Of a DNA stretch of 7,258 nt, positions 1 through 5,708 are shown one piece after another. The notes beneath the pieces are model-generated. The model did not search any database. It was not told the DNA's origin and was given only the letters and a program-made list of their open reading frames with translations. Position 1 is the stretch's first letter. Every line of letters starts with the position of its first letter. Source of the stretch: Anaerolineales bacterium (GTDB lineage Bacteria; Chloroflexota; Anaerolineae; Anaerolineales; Villigracilaceae); the NCBI GenBank assembly GCA_015489255.1, contig WGAD01000218.1, positions 1 through 7,258 on the forward strand. The letters are read 5' to 3'. The position numbers were made by a program, and so were the translations under genes.

Positions 1-220
1 GCAGCAGGGCGGTGAGCCCCAGTCCCAGCAAAAAGAAGGCCAGCAACGAGCCGCCCAGCGGCCACTCGTTGTCTGGCAACTGCCGCAACACTGCCACAGC
101 CAGCAAGATCATCAACGCGCCAAAGGCGCTCTCTGCCAGGCGCACGGGAAGCCCCGCTTGCGCCGCCAGCCCCAACACGCCACCCCAGACCAGCAGCCAG
201 CCTGCCCAGGTTCGGTTCAT
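1..220 (-). CDS. Membrane protein, N-terminal part (cut by window edge)
   Basis: An open frame starts at an ATG at 218-220 and runs off the left edge after 73 codons without a stop. It begins MNRTWAGWLLVWGGVL and is almost entirely hydrophobic. Likely membrane segments lie at about residues 6-24, 33-47 and 56-73, with a short polar turn (RQLPDNEWP) at 48-56. An AGGAG Shine-Dalgarno core lies about nine bases upstream, inside the end of the preceding gene, whose stop is only five bases away. It therefore looks like the next gene of the same operon. I do not recognise a family from this fragment. The W-P-L-hydrophobic pattern near residues 55-70 resembles the LiaI/LiaF-type membrane region of its two upstream neighbours, so it could be another small member of that group. 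This is only a guess, because the C-terminal part that would decide it is missing. Confidence 0.7.
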   Translation of the reverse strand, partial: MNRTWAGWLLVWGGVLGLAAQAGLPVRLAESAFGALMILLAVAVLRQLPDNEWPLGGSLLAFFLLGLGLTALL

Positions 221-225
221 CGCCT

Positions 226-1020
226 TCACTCCTGTACCACGCGCACGGTACCCAACCCGTTCTCTATGTACAAATGCAGGCGCCCGTCAGGTGATTCCGG
301 CTCATGCACATAAAGCCCGTCTTCCCGCAGCTGAAAGGTGTCCCTGTCCACTTCATGCCGCCCCATGCCGCGAAGCGTCATGTAAACTGCCACCCGAGGC
401 GGCACACGCACCGTCAAATGGGATAGCCCCATCTCCAATCGCATGTGCGATTCGCCCTCTTCCGGGCAGGTGAGATCAACCTGCGTCATGCCGCCTTCCA
501 GCTGCAATTCTGCCACCCGCAAGCTGCGCAAATCCAGGTGCAAACGTCCCATGCCAGCCTCCAGCCGCAAATTCCAGGGCACGGCTTCAGAAAGTTCTAC
601 CTGCCAGTCATTGGACAGCCAGGGTGTCCGCGGCCCCAACGTCAGGTACATGACCAGGCGCCCATCCACCAGTGTGGTGCGGGAATCCAGCAGCCCGTCC
701 GCATTGATCCGCGCAGCCTTCCGCGAGGGGGCGCCGCCGCGCACCTGAATCGCGCTGGCATCGGCCTTCATCGTCAACAGGCCCTGTTGCGCTCCGTTCA
801 GGGCAACCTCCAGCCAGTCTTCCGCCGCCGCAGGCGCCGCGTTTGTCGTTCCCGCAAGTAAGCGTCTCGCCCGGGGCCAGCCGATCAGCCAGGCGCCCGC
901 CCAGATCGCCAGCAGCGGCCAAAACCATCCCCAGGGATCGGGCACATTCAGCAACAAAAGGACGCCAAGCCCGAGCAACGGCGGCCCCCAAAACAGTGAA
1001 AACGCGCTACGCCGCCTCAT
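226..1020 (-). CDS. LiaF/Toast_rack-like membrane protein
   Basis: This 264-residue protein has two N-terminal membrane helices (about 9-25 and 32-48). The second carries the W-G-W-F-W-P-L-L pattern typical of the LiaI/LiaF-like membrane region. A basic stretch (R50-R53) and an Ala-rich linker follow, then a long soluble part (about 66-264). That part repeats a short beta-strand, G(M/L), beta-strand unit: LRLEAGMGRLHLDL at 151-164, LQLEGGMTQVDLTC at 172-185, MRLEMGLSHLTVRV at 193-206, and a last one, LYIENGLGTVRVV, at 250-262. Such a ladder is what Toast_rack or 'cell wall-active antibiotic response' C-terminal domains look like. LiaF in Firmicutes restrains the LiaRS envelope-stress system, but no lia kinase or regulator is visible here, so a regulatory role is not shown. 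Its start overlaps the upstream gene by 14 bases and has a strong AGGAGG at 1027-1032, six bases from the ATG. A structural scaffold role is an alternative. Confidence 0.8.
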   Translation of the reverse strand: MRRRSAFSLFWGPPLLGLGVLLLLNVPDPWGWFWPLLAIWAGAWLIGWPRARRLLAGTTNAAPAAAEDWLEVALNGAQQGLLTMKADASAIQVRGGAPSRKAARINADGLLDSRTTLVDGRLVMYLTLGPRTPWLSNDWQVELSEAVPWNLRLEAGMGRLHLDLRSLRVAELQLEGGMTQVDLTCPEEGESHMRLEMGLSHLTVRVPPRVAVYMTLRGMGRHEVDRDTFQLREDGLYVHEPESPDGRLHLYIENGLGTVRVVQE

Positions 1021-1549
1021 CTGCGCCCTCCTGCGGCCACAACCCGCGCGCTGTCAGATACAGCCCCAGCAAAATCAAGATCGCCGCCGGGCCATAATTG
1101 CCCAACAAATTCAAGGCGCCGGTCAGCGCGCCAAAGACCAGCAAGAACACGGCGCTGACCACCATCAAGTTGATTCCGCGCCGCAGGTAATAGGCCCGGT
1201 CTGCACGCCAGAAGATCCCGCGCAAGAACAGGCCCGCGCCCACAAACCCTGGGATCAGCGTCCACAAGTAGGCCCAGGAGTTCCAACGATCGCTGAGCAC
1301 CTGATAATAGAGGATGCCGCCCACTCCGGCGACAATTGTGCCAGAAACGACCATTCCCGGCGCGTCGAAAATCAGCGCCATCAAGAACAGCAAGCCGCCC
1401 AATACAATCAGGTTGGCCGGCCAACCGTACAGGACTTGCAGCCGCTGCTGCCAGATCGTGTTTTGCTTCAAAAACAGTAAAACACCGCCGGCCACCAGCA
1501 ACACGATTCCCATTCCCAAACGGGAACGCCGCGACAATACCTTATTCAT
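1007..1549 (-). CDS. Six-helix membrane protein, LiaI/LiaF-TM-like
   Basis: This 180-residue, very hydrophobic protein has about six predicted membrane segments: near 11-27, 43-61, 65-84, 92-110, 124-147 and 153-167. The segment YGWPANLIVLGGLLFL (41-56) has the W-P-x-x-x-x-x-G pattern of the LiaI/LiaF-like membrane region. The sixth helix (YGPAAILILLGLYL) is a looser copy, so the protein may be two three-helix halves. There is no soluble domain; it ends in a short acidic tail (EGADEAA). The start is supported by AGGAG at 1557-1561, seven bases before the ATG. The stop lies 14 bases inside the next gene, which points to translational coupling and perhaps to a complex with that LiaF-like product. 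No enzymatic motif is visible. The family label rests on the membrane pattern alone, and function is unknown. Confidence 0.75.
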   Translation of the reverse strand: MNKVLSRRSRLGMGIVLLVAGGVLLFLKQNTIWQQRLQVLYGWPANLIVLGGLLFLMALIFDAPGMVVSGTIVAGVGGILYYQVLSDRWNSWAYLWTLIPGFVGAGLFLRGIFWRADRAYYLRRGINLMVVSAVFLLVFGALTGALNLLGNYGPAAILILLGLYLTARGLWPQEGADEAA

Positions 1550-1577
1550 TTATTATCTCCTGAGGAAAAGATGAACA

Positions 1578-2513
1578 TCAATGCCAGATGCGAAACGAGG
1601 TGCTGGCCTCGCCAGAAAGCCCGCCCGCCTGCACAGAAACGTGGACGCGCACCACGGCGCCAGCAGGCAAATTGGAAAAGGCAAGCTGCTGGCGGGCGAT
1701 GCCGCGCTCATCGGTTTCGAAGACAAAGACTTCGCGGCTGCCATCCGGCCAGGTGACTTCCAGCTCCCCCTGGACGCCTGCCAGCGGCTGAAAGGCTTGA
1801 TCGCGCACGATGACGAACAAGGTCTGCTCACCGCTCTGCCGGGTAACCGACTGCCGGACGAAGACGCGCACATCCAGCGCCAGCGGGCGGATGCGGGCGT
1901 TAGGCGCCACCGCCTGCCGCAAGGAGGGGTCTTCACCCACGCGATCGAAATAGGCCAGCCCCAAAGGCGCCACGGCCACCTTTTGTCCCCCGCTCATCCA
2001 GGGGCGCCATTCCAGGCGGGCGTTTTCGAAATCTTGCACAATGCGCCCATTGTAAAATTCAAAGGGAGAAATCGGCTGCCCAAAGACCGCCTCGCCGCCG
2101 TGGGCTTCAAAAAATTCCAGGAAGGCGTAACAAACCGAATAGCCGCTGTCGAAGGCGCGGCAGGCCGAAGGATTGTTGATGTGAATCCCGGGCAAGGGCG
2201 CGTAAAGCGCTTTGCCGATGGGGGTCGGCTGCACCGGCTGACCCGGGGCCTGTTCCAGGCGCATGTTTTCAAAGTATTGCACCCGTTTGCCATCCCGAAT
2301 CAACTGCTCGGTGATCGGATAACCGAGCACGATCTCTGCCTGTGGGACGCTTTGATAGTATTCCCAGAAATCCCCCTGCACATAATGGCCGGTTTCCGGG
2401 AAGTAGCGATAGTCTTCGGCGCCTCCTTGCGCCAGGGCAACGCCCCTCGAGGGCGCCGCCAGTATCACCAGCACGCTTACCACAAACAGGGCACCCAACC
2501 GCCGCAATTTCAT
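1578..2513 (-). CDS. Secreted tandem 'ETGH' repeat protein with C-terminal Ig-like domain
   Basis: This 311-residue exported protein has a signal peptide with basic residues 3-5, a hydrophobic core at 7-20, and an Ala-Leu-Ala site suggesting cleavage after residue 28. Two imperfect repeats follow. Repeat 1 (about 37-104) has YFPETGHYVQGDFWEYY, LGYPITEQ and VQYFENMRLE. Repeat 2 (about 120-188) has FDSGYSVCYAFLEFFEAHGG, FGQPISPF and VQDFENARLEW. This repeat is common in extracellular proteins of Chloroflexota. The C-terminal part (about 208-309) is a beta-rich Ig-like domain, with the pattern 'F-x-P-L-A-G-V...V-x-W-P-D-G...T-D-x-x-G-I-A'. Two cysteines, C118 and C128, could form a disulfide in repeat 2. 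There are no catalytic residues I can name, so binding or adhesion at the surface is the likeliest role. It starts seven bases after wecB ends and lacks a clear Shine-Dalgarno sequence. Confidence 0.82.
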   Translation of the reverse strand: MKLRRLGALFVVSVLVILAAPSRGVALAQGGAEDYRYFPETGHYVQGDFWEYYQSVPQAEIVLGYPITEQLIRDGKRVQYFENMRLEQAPGQPVQPTPIGKALYAPLPGIHINNPSACRAFDSGYSVCYAFLEFFEAHGGEAVFGQPISPFEFYNGRIVQDFENARLEWRPWMSGGQKVAVAPLGLAYFDRVGEDPSLRQAVAPNARIRPLALDVRVFVRQSVTRQSGEQTLFVIVRDQAFQPLAGVQGELEVTWPDGSREVFVFETDERGIARQQLAFSNLPAGAVVRVHVSVQAGGLSGEASTSFRIWH

Positions 2514-2523
2514 GGCTTCATTA
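2510..2523 (-). promoter_or_regulatory. Stop/start relay joining wecB to the repeat-protein gene
   Basis: Read on the minus strand, the junction is TAATGAAGCCATGA. The wecB stop TAA overlaps an ATG that opens a three-codon frame (ATG AAG CCA TGA). The TGA of that frame in turn overlaps the ATG of the downstream gene. No convincing Shine-Dalgarno core is visible upstream of the downstream ATG. A ribosome finishing wecB could therefore reinitiate locally and pass to the next gene. The overlaps are seen directly; use of the three-codon frame is inference, and simple reinitiation at the second ATG would explain expression equally well. Confidence 0.4.
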
Positions 2524-3642
2524 TACTGTTTTCTGCAACGGGGGACAACCGCTTTTCAGCGCATCTACAATACGTTCTGCGGCGCGTCCATCGCCAAAGG
2601 GGTTGGCTGCCCGCGCCATTTCGGCGTAAGCCGCCTCATCATCCAGCAGCCTGGTCGCTGCAGCGACGATCGAGTCGGCGTCCGTTCCCACCAGGCGCAA
2701 CGTGCCCGCTTCCACCCCTTCCGGCCGTTCGGTTACCTCGCGCAAGACCAGCACGGGTTTGCCAAAGGCTGGCGCCTCCTCTTGCAAGCCGCCGGAGTCG
2801 GTCAACACCAGAGCGGCAGCCTTCATCAGGTGCACCAGGGGCAGATAATCCAGCGGGGGGAGCAGGTGGACGTGCGGAACGCCCTCCAGCAGACGATGCA
2901 CCGGCTCTTGCACACGGGGGTTCAGATGCACCGGATACACGATCTCTACATCGCCACGGGACGCCAGGCGGCGCAAAGCCCGGCAAATGTTCTCCAACGG
3001 CTGCCCGAAGTTTTCCCGCCGGTGAGCGGTCACCAGCAAAAGCCGGCGTCCTCCCAGGCGGGCGAGCAGGTCTTCCACTTGCGGCGGAACCGGTTGGGCT
3101 GCCGCCCAGTGCAAGGCGTCGATCACCGGGTTGCCGGTCACATGAATGTGCGCCGCCGGCACCCCCTCTTGTAACAGGTTGCGGCGGGCGCGCTCCGTCG
3201 GCGCAAAATGCAAATCGGCCACCACGCCAGCCACCCGCCGGTTGACCTCCTCCGGGAAGGGCTGCCATTTATCGAAGGTGCGCAAACCGGCCTCCACATG
3301 CCCCACACGAATACGACGGTAATAGGCGGCCAAGGCCGTGATGATGACGGTCGTGGTATCGCCCTGCACCAGAACCCAGTCGGGCTGAACGCGCTCCAGC
3401 ACTGGGTCCAGATGAGCAAAGACCGCCGCAGCCAGCTGCGCCAGGCTTTGCCCCGGGCGCATCAAGTTCAGGTCGAAATCGGGATTAATTTGGAATAAGT
3501 TTAACACCTGGTCCAGCATTTCCCGGTGCTGAGCCGTGACGCACACCAGAGATTCCACGCCGGGAGTTTGCGCCAGCCGCTGCACAACTGGCGCCATCTT
3601 CACGGCCTCGGGGCGGGTGCCAAAAACCGACAATACGCGCAT
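2521..3642 (-). CDS. wecB: UDP-N-acetylglucosamine 2-epimerase (non-hydrolysing)
   Basis: This cytoplasmic enzyme interconverts UDP-GlcNAc and UDP-ManNAc, the first step toward ManNAc and ManNAcA sugars for surface polysaccharides. The protein has 373 residues, the usual family length, with two Rossmann-like domains of GT-B type. Family residues are in place: R10 and K15 in the opening VFGTRPEAVKMAP, D95 in VQGDTTT, E117 in HVEAGLRT, E131 and R135 in PEEVNRR, and H207 in TAHRREN. The UDP-binding DSGGLQEEAPAFGKPVL stretch begins at D282, followed by R301 and E302-T-E-R-P. D95, E117, E131 and H207 match the acid-base and substrate residues described for the E. coli enzyme. The ATG lies three bases after the wecC-like stop, with GGAG seven bases upstream inside that gene. 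I see no hydrolysing (NeuC-type) features. Pairing with a ManNAc dehydrogenase fits the non-hydrolysing role. Confidence 0.95.
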   Translation of the reverse strand: MRVLSVFGTRPEAVKMAPVVQRLAQTPGVESLVCVTAQHREMLDQVLNLFQINPDFDLNLMRPGQSLAQLAAAVFAHLDPVLERVQPDWVLVQGDTTTVIITALAAYYRRIRVGHVEAGLRTFDKWQPFPEEVNRRVAGVVADLHFAPTERARRNLLQEGVPAAHIHVTGNPVIDALHWAAAQPVPPQVEDLLARLGGRRLLLVTAHRRENFGQPLENICRALRRLASRGDVEIVYPVHLNPRVQEPVHRLLEGVPHVHLLPPLDYLPLVHLMKAAALVLTDSGGLQEEAPAFGKPVLVLREVTERPEGVEAGTLRLVGTDADSIVAAATRLLDDEAAYAEMARAANPFGDGRAAERIVDALKSGCPPLQKTV

Positions 3643-3645
3643 GGC

Positions 3646-4956
3646 CTACTCCATCCCCACGCCCAGGCGATGATAGGAAAAACCGGCCTCCTGCCAATCG
3701 TAACCGCTCCAGCCGTTGACCGTATCCACCACCAACCGCGCCGGGGTCTTTTGGGACAACGCTTGCGGAGTCAGGGTGTGGAAAACAGTATGGTTGACGA
3801 GCAGCAACACGGCCTCGGCCTTCTCCACCGCCGCATCCAGCGAGGGGACAGTCGTCAGGCCTGGCAATAGCGCCTGCGGCGCAAAGGGTTCATAGGCCAG
3901 GACCTGGGCGCCGGCTTCTTGCAGCAGGCGCACCACTTCCACCGCCGGGCTTTCACGCAAGTCATCCACATCTGGTTTATAGGCCAACCCCAGAGCGGCG
4001 ATACGCCGCCCCTCCAGCCCTCCCAGTGCCCGCTGTGTCAGTTCGCGCACAAAATGCGGCTGCCCGTCATTGACCTGGCGTGCGGTATAGATCAAATCGG
4101 CGAGGTGCGGTGCGCCTTCAACGAAGAACCAGGGGTCTACGCTGATGCAATGCCCGCCAACCCCCGGCCCCGGGCGCAAGATCTGCACCCGGGGGTGCAG
4201 GTTGGCAATCTCAATCGCCTGCCAAACGTCCACCCCGAAGTATGCCGCCAGGCGAGAAAATTCGTTGGCAATGGCAATGTTCACATCCCGATACGTGTTT
4301 TCCATGATTTTGACCATCTCCGCGGTGGTCGCATCGGTTGTGATGATCTCGCCTTTGACGAAAATGCGGTACAGATCGCGCCCGGCAGCGGCCGATTCGG
4401 GCGTCAGCCCGCCGATGACGCGGGCGTTTTCCACCAGTTCGCGCAAGATCTGCCCAGGCAACACCCGCTCGGGAGAATAGGCCAGGTAAAAATCTTCCCC
4501 GGCCTTCAAACCAGAACGCTCCAGAATGGGCGCGACCAGGCGGGCCGTGGTCTGCGGGGGAGACGTGGATTCCAGCACCACCAGGTTGCCCGGCTGCAAA
4601 ACCGGAACAATGGCCTCAGCAGCCGCCTGGACAGCGCGCATATCGGCCTTTTTGAAGCGTTTCCCATGCGCTTCTCCCCACGCTTCTTCATAAAAAGGCG
4701 TTGGCACCGCGATAATGAAGGCATCGGCAGTTTCCGGCTGCTCGGCAACGCGTAACCGCCCCGACTGTAGCGCCGACTGCACCACCGCCTGCAACCCGGG
4801 TTCGTGAATATGAATCTCACCCCGCCGCAGCGTTGCCAGCACCTGCGGGTTGACATCCACCCCCACCACTTCCACGCCGTGGGTGGCAAAAGTGCTGGCC
4901 GTAGGCAGGCCAATATACCCCAGACCTAGAACACAAATCTTGTCAAAAGTCACCAT
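3646..4956 (-). CDS. wecC: UDP-N-acetyl-D-mannosamine dehydrogenase
   Basis: This enzyme oxidises UDP-ManNAc twice with NAD+ to UDP-ManNAcA in the cytoplasm. It is 436 residues from the chosen ATG. The N-terminal NAD domain opens with GLGYIGLPTA (11-20) and an acidic residue after the second strand (D34). The central region carries ESTSPPQTT (129-137), YSPERVLPG (160-168) and EMVKIMENTYRD (213-224), with the expected Lys216 and Asn220. The catalytic cysteine is C270 in GPGVGGHCISVDPWF. The C-terminal UDP domain has AYKPDVDDLRESPA (325-338). 'HCISVDPWF' points to the WecC subgroup over UDP-glucose dehydrogenases, and the adjacent epimerase agrees. The frame stays open for 43 more codons upstream, but AAGGAG at 4960-4965 and family alignment place the start here; the GTG at 4953 is an alternative one codon later. 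This is the first gene of the minus-strand operon. A related UDP-sugar dehydrogenase specificity cannot be excluded. Confidence 0.93.
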   Translation of the reverse strand: MVTFDKICVLGLGYIGLPTASTFATHGVEVVGVDVNPQVLATLRRGEIHIHEPGLQAVVQSALQSGRLRVAEQPETADAFIIAVPTPFYEEAWGEAHGKRFKKADMRAVQAAAEAIVPVLQPGNLVVLESTSPPQTTARLVAPILERSGLKAGEDFYLAYSPERVLPGQILRELVENARVIGGLTPESAAAGRDLYRIFVKGEIITTDATTAEMVKIMENTYRDVNIAIANEFSRLAAYFGVDVWQAIEIANLHPRVQILRPGPGVGGHCISVDPWFFVEGAPHLADLIYTARQVNDGQPHFVRELTQRALGGLEGRRIAALGLAYKPDVDDLRESPAVEVVRLLQEAGAQVLAYEPFAPQALLPGLTTVPSLDAAVEKAEAVLLLVNHTVFHTLTPQALSQKTPARLVVDTVNGWSGYDWQEAGFSYHRLGVGME

Positions 4957-4959
4957 TCG

Positions 4960-4965
4960 CTCCTT
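4960..4965 (-). promoter_or_regulatory. Shine-Dalgarno site of wecC, bearing on ATG/GTG choice
   Basis: The minus strand reads AAGGAG, then CGA, then ATG GTG ACT. The core is only three bases from the ATG (4956) but six from the following GTG (4953), which is nearer the usual spacing. Either codon could be used, and the products would differ by one residue. The site excludes the far-upstream start of the longer open frame. Confidence 0.6.
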
Positions 4966-4970
4966 CGTTA

Positions 4971-4988
4971 CAACGGACACCGCCGTTG
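4971..4988. promoter_or_regulatory. Perfect inverted repeat in the wecC leader (possible operator or hairpin)
   Basis: CAACGG, six bases, then CCGTTG form a perfect 6-bp inverted repeat. It lies 15 bases upstream of the wecC start and just downstream of the minus-strand promoter candidate. A repressor operator or a small leader hairpin near the ribosome site are both possible. No regulator gene is present in the window to link to it, and a 6-bp palindrome can occur by chance. Confidence 0.35.
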
Positions 4989-5009
4989 GGAATAATCTGG
5001 CGCCGGAAA

Positions 5010-5038
5010 ATTGTACCGTCATCCCGTTTGCCTGTATA
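5010..5038 (-). promoter_or_regulatory. Candidate sigma-70-type promoter for the wecC operon
   Basis: On the minus strand, TATACA (5033-5038; four of six matches to TTGACA) is followed after 17 bases by TACAAT (5010-5015; five of six matches to TATAAT). Transcription would start near 5003 and give a leader of roughly 47 bases containing the 4971-4988 inverted repeat. The position in the only sizeable gap before the operon supports it. The -35 box is weak, and no start site is measured. Confidence 0.4.
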
Positions 5039-5040
5039 AT
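5011..5040 (+). promoter_or_regulatory. Candidate sigma-70-type promoter for nfeD-SPFH
   Basis: A perfect TATAAT lies at 5035-5040, with TTGTAC at 5011-5016 (three of six matches to TTGACA) across an 18-base spacer. The start would fall near 5047, leaving a leader of about 22 bases with AAAGGA at 5055-5060, eight bases before the nfeD ATG. The -10 box is convincing and the -35 is weak. The elements coincide with those of the opposing promoter candidate. Confidence 0.5.
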
Positions 5041-5068
5041 AATTTTATCGCAAGAAAGGACCAACCCC

Positions 5069-5671
5069 ATGACCACCCTGTTCAACCCCGATCTGGCTTA
5101 CCTCGCCCTGCTGGGCGGCATCATGATGGGAATGATGGCCTTCATCACCCCCGGCACCGGCCTGATGGAGGCGCTGTCTGTCTTTTTGCTGGGTGCAGCC
5201 GGATACGGCCTGTTGCAATTTGGGGTGCGCAGTTGGGCGCTGCTCATCATCCTGCTGGGCGGCGCGGCTTTGCTGGCGGCCTACCGCCGTCCCCGCCCCG
5301 CACAGACGATCGGCAGCATCTTCGCCCTGGCGATCGGCGCCGGCTTGCTCTACCCGCAGGCTCACCTGCTCCTGGTGGTCAGCGGCGGCCTGATCTTCAG
5401 CGCCATGATGTGGTTCATGCACCACCAAATGCAATCCGTGCCTCCCCTGCCCGCCAACACCTCGCTTGAGGAGGCAATCGGCCAAATTGGCGAAGCCAAA
5501 ACAGAGATCCACCACGAAGGCAGCGTGCAAGTCGGCGGGCAACTCTGGAGCGCTCGCAGCGAAACCCCCATTCCGGCGGGCAGCACGGTGCGCGTGCTCA
5601 ATGCCGAAGGGTTCATCTTGACTGTGGAAATGGTCGCCGGGCCTCCCGCCCCCGAAGAACCACCCCTCTAA
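5069..5671 (+). CDS. NfeD family membrane protein, short form without protease domain
   Basis: This 200-residue protein works with SPFH (stomatin/flotillin) partners in the membrane. About five hydrophobic segments lie near 9-27, 31-50, 56-71, 79-94 and 98-117, including the family-typical TPGTGLMEALSVFLLG (27-42). After a linker (about 118-136) comes the C-terminal OB-fold domain. It is recognisable by IGQIGEAKTEIHHEGSVQVG (138-157), the L-W-S-A motif (159-162), and P-I-P-A-G-S-T-V-R-V (167-176), followed by G-F-I-L-T-V-E (181-187). The ClpP-like serine protease domain of long NfeD proteins is absent, so this is the short NfeD1b type and should not itself be a protease. The open frame continues upstream, but the ATG at 5069 is chosen because AAAGGA sits eight bases before it and the family starts here. 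The SPFH gene follows after 37 bases, forming the standard NfeD-SPFH operon. Confidence 0.88.
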   Translation: MTTLFNPDLAYLALLGGIMMGMMAFITPGTGLMEALSVFLLGAAGYGLLQFGVRSWALLIILLGGAALLAAYRRPRPAQTIGSIFALAIGAGLLYPQAHLLLVVSGGLIFSAMMWFMHHQMQSVPPLPANTSLEEAIGQIGEAKTEIHHEGSVQVGGQLWSARSETPIPAGSTVRVLNAEGFILTVEMVAGPPAPEEPPL

Positions 5672-5708
5672 CCCTCTATTTTCTCTAAGGAAGGAGAAAC
5701 ACAACCCT

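Noticed and set aside
1560..1580. Short GATG-TT-CATC hairpin followed by TTTT on the minus strand after the repeat-protein gene
   Set aside because: A 4-bp stem with a two-base loop is too weak to be a terminator, and the next gene follows closely with its own ribosome site.
1581..3245. A 554-codon open frame on the plus strand
   Set aside because: It runs antisense across wecB and the secreted repeat protein, both well supported. Its product is rich in Arg, Pro, Ala and His with no domain pattern, as expected of a shadow frame in GC-rich DNA.
3919..4755. A 278-codon open frame on the plus strand
   Set aside because: It is antisense to wecC, with no recognisable domain and no ribosome site of note.
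4850..5068. A longer N-terminus for nfeD starting at 4850
   Set aside because: It would overlap the wecC coding sequence on the other strand. The ATG at 5069 has a proper ribosome site and fits family length.
4957..5085. A longer N-terminus for wecC starting at 5085
   Set aside because: The extra 43 residues have no counterpart in the family, would run through the divergent promoter region, and there is a good ribosome site just before 4956.
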